DNA of 64,000 bases from Paraprevotella xylaniphila YIT 11841 (GCF_000205165.1 NZ_GL883867.1:1-64000), one strand, 5' to 3'; shown: positions 9,688-19,164, counted from the first letter of the stretch. Notes: generated from the sequence alone by a model not told the origin. Program-made: numbers and translations.

Positions 9688-10974
9688 ATGGAAAAGAAAC
9701 TCAGAAAAGAGTCTGTTTGCGTACAGGCCGGATGGACACCCAAGAAAGGCGAACCGCGCGTTTTACCTATTTATCAAAGTACTACTTTTAAATATGACAA
9801 CAGCGAACAGATGGCTCGTTTGTTCGACTTGGAAGACACGGGATATTTCTATACCCGGTTGCAAAACCCCACAAACGATGCCGTGGCTGCCAAGATTGCC
9901 GAACTGGAAGGAGGCGTAGGTGCCATGCTGACATCTTCAGGACAAGCGGCCAACTTCTATGCCGTATTCAACATCTGTCAGGCAGGCGACCATTTCGTCA
10001 CTTCCAATACTATTTATGGAGGAACATACAACCTGTTCGGAGTCACCATGAAAAAGTTAGGCATCGAATGCACATTCGTCGACCCGGAATGGGACGATGA
10101 ACGCATCGAAGCCGCCTTCCGTCCGAACACCAAATGTTTCTTCGGCGAAACCATCTCCAACCCGGGCGGCCACGTGTTCGACATAGAACGCTTTGCCCGC
10201 ATGGCCCACAAACACGGTGTACCCTTGATTGTGGACAACACGTTTGCCACGCCCATCAACTGCCGCCCGTTTGAATGGGGGGCAGACATCGTGACCCATT
10301 CCACCACCAAATACATGGACGGGCACGCCACATCGGTAGGCGGTGCCATCGTGGACAGCGGGAACTTCGACTGGAATGCCCATGCCGACAAGTTCCCGGG
10401 ACTCTGCCAACCGGACGAAAGTTACCACGGGCTGACTTATGCCAAGGCTTTCGGCAAGATGGCTTACATCACCAAAGCCACGGCGCAACTCATGCGTGAC
10501 TTAGGTTCCATCCAAAGCCCCCAAAACGCATTCTTGCTCAACCTCGGACTGGAAACCCTGCACCTGCGCATGCCACAGCATTGCCGCAACGCGCAGGCCG
10601 TGGCCGAATACCTCGAAAAGAACGAACGGGTGGCTTGGGTGAACTACTGCGGACTGAAAAGTAACAAATATTATGAATTAGGGCAAAAGTATCTGCCGAA
10701 CGGGTCGTGCGGTGTCATCGCATTCGGCCTGAAAGGCACGAAAGAAGATGCCATCCGGTTCATGGACAGCTTGAAGATGATTTGCATCGTGACGCATGTG
10801 GCCGATGCCCGCACTTGCGTACTGCATCCGGCCAGCCATACGCACCGCCAACTCTCCGACGAACAGTTGCGCGAAGCCGGAGTGGCACCCGACCTCATCC
10901 GCCTGTCAGTCGGCATCGAAAATGTAGAAGACATCATCGAAGACATCCAGCAGGCGTTGGACGCATCGAAATAA
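9688..10974 (+). CDS. metY: O-acetylhomoserine aminocarboxypropyltransferase / sulfhydrylase (PLP enzyme)
   Basis: A 428-residue member of the Cys/Met-metabolism PLP fold-I family. It would make homocysteine from O-acetylhomoserine and sulfide in methionine synthesis. Visible are the substrate/PLP loop YTRLQNPT (55-62), SSGQAA (83-88), the PLP aspartate in VDNTFATP (182-189) and the Schiff-base lysine in HSTTKYMDGH (K208). The length and the C-terminal DLIRLSVGIENVEDI segment fit the full-length family. The start is set by ATG 21 bases after the rlpA-like stop. MetY and the related cystathionine gamma-synthase/lyase enzymes are hard to separate by eye; the 428-residue length and the FEWGADIV insertion favour MetY. 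Confidence 0.9.
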   Translation: MEKKLRKESVCVQAGWTPKKGEPRVLPIYQSTTFKYDNSEQMARLFDLEDTGYFYTRLQNPTNDAVAAKIAELEGGVGAMLTSSGQAANFYAVFNICQAGDHFVTSNTIYGGTYNLFGVTMKKLGIECTFVDPEWDDERIEAAFRPNTKCFFGETISNPGGHVFDIERFARMAHKHGVPLIVDNTFATPINCRPFEWGADIVTHSTTKYMDGHATSVGGAIVDSGNFDWNAHADKFPGLCQPDESYHGLTYAKAFGKMAYITKATAQLMRDLGSIQSPQNAFLLNLGLETLHLRMPQHCRNAQAVAEYLEKNERVAWVNYCGLKSNKYYELGQKYLPNGSCGVIAFGLKGTKEDAIRFMDSLKMICIVTHVADARTCVLHPASHTHRQLSDEQLREAGVAPDLIRLSVGIENVEDIIEDIQQALDASK

Positions 10975-11036
10975 GTGCCGGTAAACGCAGGATATGGCGA
11001 AAGCCAAGGCTTAAAGGTTATCCCTACAAAAACAAC

Positions 11037-11086
11037 CTCCCCCGGTAAACGCAGGCCAATACGTTTCCGGGGGAAAGCTGTTTTTT
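11037..11086. terminator. Terminator between convergent metY and TlpA-like genes
   Basis: A stem of CCCCCGGTAAACG against CGTTTCCGGGGG with a loop of about 10 bases is followed on the plus strand by TTTTTT (11081-11086). It serves metY and could stop transcription from the opposite side too. The 14-mer CCGGTAAACGCAGG occurs in it (11042-11055) and also at 10978-10991, a short direct repeat. Confidence 0.75.
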
Positions 11087-11101
11087 AAAAGATAAGGTTC
11101 C

Positions 11102-12748
11102 TCAATGCCCTGATTTACCACCCAACTTCTTCCGCAAGATTTCGCGCACCTCGTCGGCCGAAGCCCCGACAGCCAACAGGGTTCCGTCACTGTCGACAAG
11201 GAAAGTACCTCCGCCGGAGTTTCCTATACCGTGTAAAGACCATATATTATTGGCATCCTCCACCTCGGCATAACAAGCCCAAGGATAGCCGTCTTTCAGC
11301 ACAGCCTGATCCATGTCGCTCCGGCACTTCTCGCGGGCTATGCCCACCACCGTGAAGCCCTTGTCCTTGAACTCCTCATAAACGGGTATCATGGATTTGG
11401 AATTCGCACGGCACGGGCCGCACCACGAAGCCCACAAGTCCACAAAGGCTATCTTGCCGCGTATCAGACTGGACATACGCAAAGGAAGGCCGTCTCTACC
11501 CGTAATTTCATAATCGGGATAAGGCTTTCCTTCGGCCAATGTCCGGGATTGGCGCAAAGTGTTCACGACGGCATGGTAAGGATGTCCCGGCAAATAACCG
11601 GCATAGACGGAATCATAAACCGCCCACAACGCTTGTTTCAGGCTGTCCGGATGTTCGAAATTGTCCAACTCGGAACGCAAGAAGGACAGGCCGGACACCG
11701 AGGGCTTGCGTGCCGCCTCGCGAAGCCGCCACGACTTCTCTTCTGCACGGCAGACGGCAAGGTAGTCCTCCAAAGCCATCATCCGGGGCGAATAAAGCCT
11801 GCGGGACTTTTCCAGACTGTCCAGTTGCTTATAAATCTTGTTTGCCTCTTCCTGCGTCTCTGCCGCCCTCAGGCGTTCATACAAGTCCTTGCCTGCCGGA
11901 GTATAACAATCATCCTCACTGTAAAGGGTATCCACTCGGGCATTGTACAGTGCATACTTGGGACTGAATATGCTATCGACCTGATGCTCCACATACAACA
12001 TGATCCGGTTCTCCGTCCCGTCGGTCTCCACTTTCGGCCTTCCCTTATCTGGAAAAGTAATATGCAGGGTGGCATTCTCCCCCAAGAACTTTGCAGGATA
12101 GTAACCTCCATTCAACCAGTCGTGCCACAGATAAACTTCCCAAGCCTCCGCATGGTCTGTGTACAAATCATATTCAAACTTCCCGTTATGCACCGGAATA
12201 GAAATAAAAGGCTTTACCCTAGCATCCAACCCGTAGCGGTGCAACACGAGGCGGCTCGCCTCCGTCGGCTTCTCCACCATCCCCGTCAAGCGGCAATGCA
12301 ACTTGCCTTCACGTTCCTCCTTTAGGTTCACGCCTTTGATGAATCCACCGCCTTTTCCTCTTTCCATGAAGTCGAACGAAGTATCACGGCCATCCAACGG
12401 TGGAAAGACCAGACGGAAACTCACATTACCGGAATCGGGCATATACACGTGCTGCCCCAACGCCACCCCCTCGCAACGCCGCAAGGGATAGTCTAGCCCC
12501 GTCACAGCACCGCGCAAATGCAGGACGGAATCCAACTGAATCCAAAACCCCTTGCGGTTATAAGCCTCCATATACAAGGTCGTAGTTTCCGGTGTGCACT
12601 CCACGCGGCTGATTTCCACCGTCTCCATGTTACGGTCGCCCACTATGGGGTTCTTCACATCGCAAACTTGCGCTTCCTGCGCCCTCAACAGCCCTCCGCC
12701 GCACAAGAGGACAATCGCCGACAATAGATAATTCAAATAATGTCTCAT
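11102..12748 (-). CDS. TlpA-like thiol-disulfide oxidoreductase with N-terminal DUF4369-like region (548 aa)
   Basis: An exported protein (signal 1-23, ending LRA) with about 400 residues of beta-rich and helical sequence before a C-terminal thioredoxin fold. The active site is WASWCGPCR (C443, C446), followed by a typical MIPVYEEFKDKGFTVVGIA stretch. This family in Bacteroidetes keeps periplasmic or surface thiols reduced or oxidised; the partner here is unknown. The loop that normally contains the cis-proline before a Thr reads SGGGTFLV (about 511-518), so the usual proline appears to be missing. It is last in a minus-strand operon (metalloprotease, TlpA-like, unknown, this gene), with a 70-base gap to the gene above, and converges on metY. 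Confidence 0.85.
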   Translation of the reverse strand: MRHYLNYLLSAIVLLCGGGLLRAQEAQVCDVKNPIVGDRNMETVEISRVECTPETTTLYMEAYNRKGFWIQLDSVLHLRGAVTGLDYPLRRCEGVALGQHVYMPDSGNVSFRLVFPPLDGRDTSFDFMERGKGGGFIKGVNLKEEREGKLHCRLTGMVEKPTEASRLVLHRYGLDARVKPFISIPVHNGKFEYDLYTDHAEAWEVYLWHDWLNGGYYPAKFLGENATLHITFPDKGRPKVETDGTENRIMLYVEHQVDSIFSPKYALYNARVDTLYSEDDCYTPAGKDLYERLRAAETQEEANKIYKQLDSLEKSRRLYSPRMMALEDYLAVCRAEEKSWRLREAARKPSVSGLSFLRSELDNFEHPDSLKQALWAVYDSVYAGYLPGHPYHAVVNTLRQSRTLAEGKPYPDYEITGRDGLPLRMSSLIRGKIAFVDLWASWCGPCRANSKSMIPVYEEFKDKGFTVVGIAREKCRSDMDQAVLKDGYPWACYAEVEDANNIWSLHGIGNSGGGTFLVDSDGTLLAVGASADEVREILRKKLGGKSGH

Positions 12749-12818
12749 CGTTTTTCATTTATTAAAGTTTTCTTATCCCAAGTCCACGTTTCCGTATGGA
12801 AATAACGGCAATCCCTAT

Positions 12819-13523
12819 TCAATAAAGCACATGCCGTTCAAGCCACCAATCATTATAGCTTGATAGAAACATGACCCCATGATGGAAGTAGCGGTAGGCA
12901 ATGGTCATGGGTTCCACCATGTCGGGGTATTCCTTTTCCACTATGCCCCGCAAACGGTAGAAGTCGTCATTAAAGCTGTAGTCATTACCCGCTCCCCCGT
13001 CTTCTTCAAAATACAACTTCGACCAATAAAACTGCCAGAACCGCATGATGTCCCCTTTCAACTCACGAGACAATAGCCAAAGCATGATGAAAGGCATGTT
13101 TTCCTTTCCATGGGGAGTGTAATACCCACTTTCATGAGAAGAATCACCCATCACCCCATGTAATAGACTGCGCAAGTAATTGGGGCCATCGGCATCATAG
13201 TAAGCTCCCCGGACAACAGAAATGAGTTTGGCGCAATATGTGGTGTCGTTAATGGCAGTAAGTCCCCCAAATGCTTCTACATAGTCGTAGATGTTTTCTT
13301 CATTACGGTTGCCCACTTCATAATCCATGATGAGATATTCATTCCAATTTCTTGGAAAAGCCCAAAAGAATTCCTCCTGTGCCTTTTGTGTGGTGTCAGA
13401 CTTCAGCCGGTTATAGGCTTTGTGCAATTCAGCCGTCCGGCAAGTATCCCACTGAGCCATACCGTGCAAGACAAAGCTATTGAACAAGATGAAAAATATT
13501 ACATACCGTTTCATAGGCTTCAT
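12819..13523 (-). CDS. Exported protein of unknown function (234 aa)
   Basis: No family is recognised. The N terminus is a signal peptide (about 1-23, ending GMA before Gln), with a possible alternative start at Met4 (MKRYVIFF). The mature part is rich in Trp, Tyr and Phe (AFPRNWNEYLIMDYEVG, MRFWQFYWSKLYFEED) and looks helical, with Glu/Asp-rich turns. It lies 18 bases below the 658-residue TlpA-like gene and above the 548-residue one, so it probably belongs to the same exported thiol/protease operon. The end of the protein (GVMFLSSYNDWWLERHVLY) is not a known sorting signal. Confidence 0.8.
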   Translation of the reverse strand: MKPMKRYVIFFILFNSFVLHGMAQWDTCRTAELHKAYNRLKSDTTQKAQEEFFWAFPRNWNEYLIMDYEVGNRNEENIYDYVEAFGGLTAINDTTYCAKLISVVRGAYYDADGPNYLRSLLHGVMGDSSHESGYYTPHGKENMPFIMLWLLSRELKGDIMRFWQFYWSKLYFEEDGGAGNDYSFNDDFYRLRGIVEKEYPDMVEPMTIAYRYFHHGVMFLSSYNDWWLERHVLY

Positions 13524-13541
13524 GGTTTAAAAGGTGTTACA

Positions 13542-15518
13542 TCAGGGTTCCAACTGTCGTTTCAAGTCCTCTAAATGCAAACGGAACTGCGCTTCCGGCG
13601 CATAGCGCAAACCGCTCCGCACCACATTCCCCATGCGGTCGAGCGTCTCGTAATGCGGAATCCCCAAGAAATTGAACAACTCCATCAGACGGTTAAAGTC
13701 GTCGCGACTCACCTGTACCACGTCTTCCCTGGACAGGTGTTCGTCCACATACTTCCGGTAGTTCTCTTCCGGGCCTTCCCCTTCGGTGCTGATAAACAGG
13801 AAATCCACATCGGGATGGTTGCGCAAGGCCTCGCGCATCGGCTTGGAACGCTCGATGCCCGAACGGCAAGGCCCACAAAACATTCCCCAAAAATCTATCA
13901 GGACATATTTGCCCCGGTACTTCTCCGTGAGGCGGCGCAACAGTTTCCCGCCTTCCGTATCGGGCAGGGCGTAAGTAAGCGTGTTGCGGCGACGTGCCTG
14001 TTCGAGCAACCGCCCGGCCTGAACACGCAACACCTCACGGTTCATATATGCCAAGCGGTTTTGGTAAATGCTGTCGTACATGGACGGTGCTTCACTATAA
14101 TTGCGTCCCAAATCGGAAGACAAGGCACGCAACACCATCAAACGTCCGAGTAGCGAAGGCTCGTCCGCCCCCAATATCGCAGTGTCCACGGCCATCATGA
14201 CTGCATCCTCTTTGGCCACGCTGTCCGGTTCCATGGAACCAACCAATACAGCAGGGCTGCGCATGACTGAGGAAAACTCATAACGGTTCAGGAATATATC
14301 CAAGTCGCGAAGCACCAAAGCGGATACATCATCGCAAGGCATCTCGCGCAGGAAACGGTAGTTGGCCGGGTCACGGTACGGTGCCATTTTCGCCCGTATT
14401 TCTTCCCACTTCATTTTTTCATAGTCGATGGCAAAATTTTGGTTCATCTCGTAATCGAACACTGCCATACCATGCGCCAACCGCGTCTGGCACTCCGCCA
14501 AGTGACGTTCCCACGGCGTATAACCGAAACGCCAAGCCACGTAATCCACCGCCCGTAACCGCTCGCGCATCCGCCTCATGGCGTTTTCCGTGAAATCTTT
14601 AAAACCGAGCGAATCCGAAACAGCGGAAAACTCGTCGTACGGGTAAGCGCAAAGCTCCGAAACCCCGTGCTCCAAAGAACGCTTCCGCCCGAACGGGCCG
14701 GAAGGCGCAGAAGCGCAGGACACCGAACCATCCGCCCGCATAACCATCTCCGTGGTCTGTCCCGGCACGGCATAGAAGTTCAACCACTCGCGGAAATCCT
14801 TGCCTTCTATCAACAGTGCCCCCTCCACGGGATGCCAAGCCCAGAAACGAAACTCGAACGTGCCATCCTCACGGATATCCACCACAAGGGGAACGCGCTC
14901 GCCGGTGGTCGGCTCACAACGGTTATACAGCATGGTGGAATAGCCCTGACTGCGTGAATAGCCCTCGATGCGGCCACGGACACAAGCCGTATCCGCCGTG
15001 AAAAACTGCCGCTCCAATTCGGGTGTCATCACGAACGGCTTCCGCTTGCCGGGCACCTTGGGAGCTTTCCCCTCTTCGTGCACGCCGTAGATATTAAACG
15101 CCCCTTGCATATTCCCCTCGATAAAATCAAAGAAACGGTTTTTCCGGGGCATAGGCTCAAACACCACCTTGAATTCGCCCTCACCGCTTGGAGGAGTCAC
15201 ATAATGTTCCCCCAACACAATGCCCTCGCCCCGCAAGGCTTTATACTTCCGATTGTCATCCCCCAGAAGCCAGGAATCCTTGGACATTCGAATCCACCAA
15301 CCCGGCTTGTACCGCTCGTGGAAACTGATAATCGTAGCAGTGTCGGCAAACTCCACCTTCGTAATACGGATAGTGGAAGTGGTACTGCCCACCCACGCCG
15401 GACGGGAGAACGTCCGCGCTTTCCGCGCTGTCGCCTTCGGGGAAGCGCAGCACAGCACGGCCAAAAGCAACCATGCCCATAACGTTGTCTTGTGTGTTGT
15501 TTTCATTTCGGTATTCAT
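13542..15518 (-). CDS. TlpA-like thiol-disulfide oxidoreductase (658 aa)
   Basis: An exported protein; the first 30 residues hold a hydrophobic segment (LWAWLLLAVLCCAS), and a start at Met5 is equally possible. A long N-terminal region of about 500 residues resembles those of other Bacteroidetes TlpA-like proteins and ends in a thioredoxin fold with FWGMFCGPCR (C548, C551) and the cis-proline loop GIPHYETLD (P621), so the catalytic elements are complete. It follows the DUF6055-type protease gene after 26 bases, suggesting shared transcription. A role in keeping extracytoplasmic cysteines of co-encoded proteins in the right state is an inference from context. Confidence 0.85.
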   Translation of the reverse strand: MNTEMKTTHKTTLWAWLLLAVLCCASPKATARKARTFSRPAWVGSTTSTIRITKVEFADTATIISFHERYKPGWWIRMSKDSWLLGDDNRKYKALRGEGIVLGEHYVTPPSGEGEFKVVFEPMPRKNRFFDFIEGNMQGAFNIYGVHEEGKAPKVPGKRKPFVMTPELERQFFTADTACVRGRIEGYSRSQGYSTMLYNRCEPTTGERVPLVVDIREDGTFEFRFWAWHPVEGALLIEGKDFREWLNFYAVPGQTTEMVMRADGSVSCASAPSGPFGRKRSLEHGVSELCAYPYDEFSAVSDSLGFKDFTENAMRRMRERLRAVDYVAWRFGYTPWERHLAECQTRLAHGMAVFDYEMNQNFAIDYEKMKWEEIRAKMAPYRDPANYRFLREMPCDDVSALVLRDLDIFLNRYEFSSVMRSPAVLVGSMEPDSVAKEDAVMMAVDTAILGADEPSLLGRLMVLRALSSDLGRNYSEAPSMYDSIYQNRLAYMNREVLRVQAGRLLEQARRRNTLTYALPDTEGGKLLRRLTEKYRGKYVLIDFWGMFCGPCRSGIERSKPMREALRNHPDVDFLFISTEGEGPEENYRKYVDEHLSREDVVQVSRDDFNRLMELFNFLGIPHYETLDRMGNVVRSGLRYAPEAQFRLHLEDLKRQLEP

Positions 15519-15544
15519 CGTTTAAGTATTTTCTTTTTACGTCT

Positions 15545-18500
15545 TTACCTTACCACGACTTTCTTCGTCACCAAGTTGCGCCCGTCGGCCGACAACACTT
15601 GGACGATATAGAAACCGGGAGACAAGGTGGTCTCTACCGCCGACACCCCACACGGGAAGTCCGCCACGCAGACACCGGAGAGCGCAGCGACGCGCACCTC
15701 TGCCGCCACGGGCGACGGCTCCACGCGCAACGTGCGTCCAGATACCGACACGACAGGTACGGACACGTCCATCTCCACTTCGCCTATCCCCGTCTCGTCC
15801 GGAAGGTTAGCCGACCCGTAACGGTTCGTATTGCCGAACTTTACCTGATAGGGCCACTGTTCGTCGTTCGCGTCGTTGTCGTCCCACACTTGCCGCCAAT
15901 ATTTCTTCGGGCCTCCGCTCACCACAAAGTAAAGCCGTTTGCAGTCCACCGGACAATCGAAGAATATCGTATCCTTCGGGTTACGGTACACAGACTTTCC
16001 CATGTCGCCATACACCCTGCTGCCATCTTTAAGCAACGCTACAAAACCGTAACGCCACTCCGCGTAGGTCGCATTCTTCACACGATAGCCCTCTTGGCGG
16101 TTCAGGCCTTCAAAACAAGCGGACACCCTCGTGCCGACCCTCCGGGGCAAATTCAGCCGGATGATGTTATGCCCCGTATTCTCAGGAGCCGCAGCGGGGC
16201 TGATGCGCCAATAATTGTCGGCCACCTTGAGCATGGCGGGCAAGGGACGGCCGTCCACTTTCGCGGCCCCGTACTCTTCCAAGGCCGGAATGTCCCAAGT
16301 GGCGAAACGGGCTGCACAGTCGTACATTTCGTCATTGAATTCGCTGTCCGTGATGCCCGTAAGACGCATATAAGCCTCGACGGCATCCTCCGGGTTCCGG
16401 CTTTGGTTCCAAAGCCGCCCCATGAAGTCCATCCCGTGCTTGTAACACCAGTAATCCTGTATGAAATAATTGTTGTAACGCGGCGATTCGTGCAGGATAT
16501 GCTTGTGCACGTTTTGCAGGTAACCGTCGAACCATTCGTTGTTGAACTGGTCGGCCGGCATGATTTTATAGGCCTGCCATTGTGCGCACTGCTCCCAGAA
16601 AGCGCACCCGTTGCCGTTGCCCGGGGCATACATCCAACCGTTCTGGTTGCCGTTGTCGCAATGCACTTGGTATTGGAAACAGTGGCCTATCTCGTGGTAA
16701 AGCGTCTGCCAGTTGCGCGACGGGGCGGCCCAAGGCGTAAGGGTGAGCAAACCGATAAGGTCGTCCACGCCCGAACCGGAAGCTTCCCACGCAGATGGGT
16801 CATAACGCAAGCGGATGACCATCTTGTAAGTGTCGGTCTTCGACCTGCCCCGGCGGATGAACTTCAGCGAATCCGTGTAGAAATCGAAGGCGATTTCGGC
16901 ATTCCTCAGCACCTCGTCTATGTCTATCGTATGGTTGCCGCATGTGAACACGGAAGGATTCTCACCGTATCCTTTTTCCCAGAACAGGATCCAATTCTTC
17001 GACTGACGCGTACGCCCGATATAATAAGCATTGTCCGGGTCGTTGACATCTCCCATCAACCACTGGGCCGTATAGACTTTCTTGTCTACCGTCTGCGTGA
17101 CATCCTGCAAAGCCTGTGCGGCCGATCGGATTTGCTCCTCGGTCTGTTCCGTATTCTCCCAAACCTCCTGTGCGGCTTGGATGGCCGTCTCCATCTTTCC
17201 CCGCTTTTCCTCGTCTTCTTCATACCAGTTCTTCACTTGTCCGGCATAGCGGAGCGCGTCGGCCAAAACATCATAGACGGCCGCCGAGGCCTCGATAGCC
17301 GTCACGGCTTCGTCCAAGGCGACTTTCGCTTCTGCCATGGCTTTTTCATCCGGATTCTCCGCCGCCGAGGCTTTTTCGGCTGCTTCTATGGCTGCTTCCA
17401 CCGCCTGGCGGACCGCAGACTGGATATGTTTCGCCTGCAATTCCTTACGGACATCATCGGCATAACGCGACAAATAAGCCGCATAATCTTCCGGGGTGTT
17501 CCCGCCGAGATAATACAGGCGGACGTTGTCGAGACAAATCCAGTTGCCCGTAGCGTTTTCGGCTTTAAACCCGATGGTAACTTGTCCGTCCACCACCGTA
17601 AAGTAGAGGTCTTTGTGAGCCTTCATCGTATCCACTGGCATATCATAAATCCCGGCATACAAGGTAACGCCCGTCTGCTTCTCTCCGGCATTCACCGTGC
17701 TGTTCGTGCCTTTCTGCTGGATATTGCCCACGGCAGCACGCAGGCAGTACTTCCCATCGGGGATGCCTTCCAACGTCTGCCGGATACCCACATCCGGCAC
17801 TTTGGACCCGATGTTCACCCAACGCTCCAAATAAGTAGTACCGGATTTGCCCGGAAAACTCGTGTTGGTCTGCGCGAGCATCCCATCGTTTTCCCAACCG
17901 GTCGTACCGTCCTCAAAATTGGGATTCACGATGCGCGAAGTCATGGTCAGCGGATGTTCCGGCGATGCGTTTTTATATTGGTAAGTCTGCGTGGCCTCCG
18001 TCAACCGTTGTGTCGAGGCCAAGATATCCGTAACTGCGGCATGCTCGTCTTCATAGACCGTCTGCGCTTCGTCTATCGCAGCTTTCAATTCTTCGGCATA
18101 CACACCCGAGCCGTCACCGTAAGCCGCCCGCGCCGCCGAAAGGGCTGTTTCCAAGCCGCCCTTATCCATCTCATCGCAGAGCAAATTCACGTAATCCACC
18201 AAAATCTTGGCATGGTTGGCCGACCCTACCCCCTCGTTGGCCGCAAAACCGATGCGTATCTTTCCGGTGGTTTGTGCCGTAAGCGTAAAAATGAGCTCGT
18301 CCGTTTTCCACGACTGCACGGGGAAATTTTTCACGTCGGAAACCGTAGCGGTTCCGTTATCCGGCAGCCAGGCCAACAGGCTGTTTCCGGCACCGGACGT
18401 ACCCACGTTATAATAAGCCGAAGACAAACGGTAAGTTCCTTTAGGAAGGGTCACACTTTGGGAATACACAAGCCGCATGCCCCAACCCGTCGTCAATCCA

Positions 18501-18796
18501 AGCGCACCGCCTTCCGAGCCTTCGTAGCCTGAAGCCGGCAGCGCGAAACTGTTGTTGAACGTCACCTCCGGATTATAAGCAAACGTACCGGCCACGGTAT
18601 AAGTGGCCGTGGTTTCGTTCGTCCAACCGTAAACTTCGTTTATGACATCCCCGGAAACATTGCCCGTTTGCCGGGCATCGTAATTGAAATTCGTATCAAA
18701 ACCGTGGTTTTCCAAGAAGTAAGCGGATATATCCACTTGTGCCCAACCGTGCAGACTCGACGCAAGACACAAACACATGAATAAGTTTCTTTTCAT
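15545..18796 (-). CDS. Secreted zinc metalloprotease-like protein, DUF6055-type, with C-terminal sorting domain (1083 aa)
   Basis: Signal peptide 1-19 (ending GWA), then two carbohydrate-binding-like beta-sandwich regions (about 25-210 and 270-440) separated by helical linkers. A metallopeptidase-like domain follows at about 560-900 with the zinc motif H701-E-I-G-H705, and E735 in the FWEQCAQW segment as a plausible third ligand. Segments YCGNHTID-like, GRLWNQSRNPEDAVEAYMRL and the HEIGH core match what I recognise as DUF6055/M60-neighbourhood proteins. The C terminus has a sorting-type module ending SPGFYIVQVLSADGRNLVTKKVVVR-like sequence. Its substrate may be a glycoprotein or mucin, by analogy with M60-type enzymes; this is inference. 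It is the first gene of a four-gene operon with two TlpA-like proteins. Confidence 0.75.
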   Translation of the reverse strand: MKRNLFMCLCLASSLHGWAQVDISAYFLENHGFDTNFNYDARQTGNVSGDVINEVYGWTNETTATYTVAGTFAYNPEVTFNNSFALPASGYEGSEGGALGLTTGWGMRLVYSQSVTLPKGTYRLSSAYYNVGTSGAGNSLLAWLPDNGTATVSDVKNFPVQSWKTDELIFTLTAQTTGKIRIGFAANEGVGSANHAKILVDYVNLLCDEMDKGGLETALSAARAAYGDGSGVYAEELKAAIDEAQTVYEDEHAAVTDILASTQRLTEATQTYQYKNASPEHPLTMTSRIVNPNFEDGTTGWENDGMLAQTNTSFPGKSGTTYLERWVNIGSKVPDVGIRQTLEGIPDGKYCLRAAVGNIQQKGTNSTVNAGEKQTGVTLYAGIYDMPVDTMKAHKDLYFTVVDGQVTIGFKAENATGNWICLDNVRLYYLGGNTPEDYAAYLSRYADDVRKELQAKHIQSAVRQAVEAAIEAAEKASAAENPDEKAMAEAKVALDEAVTAIEASAAVYDVLADALRYAGQVKNWYEEDEEKRGKMETAIQAAQEVWENTEQTEEQIRSAAQALQDVTQTVDKKVYTAQWLMGDVNDPDNAYYIGRTRQSKNWILFWEKGYGENPSVFTCGNHTIDIDEVLRNAEIAFDFYTDSLKFIRRGRSKTDTYKMVIRLRYDPSAWEASGSGVDDLIGLLTLTPWAAPSRNWQTLYHEIGHCFQYQVHCDNGNQNGWMYAPGNGNGCAFWEQCAQWQAYKIMPADQFNNEWFDGYLQNVHKHILHESPRYNNYFIQDYWCYKHGMDFMGRLWNQSRNPEDAVEAYMRLTGITDSEFNDEMYDCAARFATWDIPALEEYGAAKVDGRPLPAMLKVADNYWRISPAAAPENTGHNIIRLNLPRRVGTRVSACFEGLNRQEGYRVKNATYAEWRYGFVALLKDGSRVYGDMGKSVYRNPKDTIFFDCPVDCKRLYFVVSGGPKKYWRQVWDDNDANDEQWPYQVKFGNTNRYGSANLPDETGIGEVEMDVSVPVVSVSGRTLRVEPSPVAAEVRVAALSGVCVADFPCGVSAVETTLSPGFYIVQVLSADGRNLVTKKVVVR

Positions 18797-18822
18797 ATTA
18801 TTAGGTATAATGTTTAGTGCCG

Positions 18823-18854
18823 TAAAGGTACATATTTTAAGCTAATAGCACAAA
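18823..18854 (-). promoter_or_regulatory. Promoter of the metalloprotease/TlpA operon
   Basis: On the minus strand, TTTG (plus 18851-18854), a 20-base spacer and TACCTTTA (plus 18823-18830) match the Bacteroidales promoter pattern except for the last base of the -7 element. It lies about 27 bases before the ATG at 18796. Confidence 0.5.
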
Positions 18855-18887
18855 ATCTCAAAAGAAAAAGTTATATCTTAAACGACT

Positions 18888-18975
18888 CTCAGGCAAATGA
18901 AAAATCGTTCTCAGGCAATTGATTTTTCGTTCGCCTGAGAATGATTTTCCGTTCTCAGGTAAATGATTTCAGATA
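18888..18975. repeat. 22-base tandem repeat, four units
   Basis: Four units begin at 18888, 18910, 18932 and 18954, exactly 22 bases apart, each starting CTCAGGC or its variant and carrying an ATGAAAAATCGTT/TTGATTTTTCGTT-like core. Unit 3 starts with the inverted form CGCCTGAG, so TTCTCAGGC (18908-18916) and GCCTGAGAA (18933-18941) form a dyad. A similar 22-base pair of units occurs at 46622-46665. The array sits in the 368-base gap between rplQ and the protease operon; its function is unknown. Confidence 0.7.
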
Positions 18976-19114
18976 CGTAAGAAGCTGATAAACAAAAATA
19001 TAAAGAAATACAAATTCTTTACAACAACATATTTCCTCTTACGTCCTTTCCTATCTGCAAGAAAACCGGAGGACAAAAATATTCCTCTCGTACAAATTAA
19101 AAGAGCAGACATGG

Positions 19115-19146
19115 AAAAAGCCGCCCGGAATTCCGGACGGCTTTTT
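19115..19146 (-). terminator. Terminator of the ribosomal superoperon
   Basis: The stem AAAAAGCCGTCCGGAATT with its complement closes a near-perfect hairpin flanked by A and T tracts, 20 bases after the rplQ stop. This is the strongest terminator-like structure in the left half and marks the end of the S10-spc-alpha transcript. Confidence 0.9.
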
Positions 19147-19164
19147 CTCTTATAGCAAATCAAA

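Noticed and set aside
15473-18532. A plus-strand open frame of 1019 codons antisense to the metalloprotease gene
   Set aside because: It is a shadow of the codon use of the real gene. It lacks domains, has a His/Arg/Val-rich composition, and the minus-strand frame has a signal peptide and zinc motif.
18888-18975. CRISPR array
   Set aside because: Units are 22 bases and abut without unique spacers; there are no cas genes in the window.
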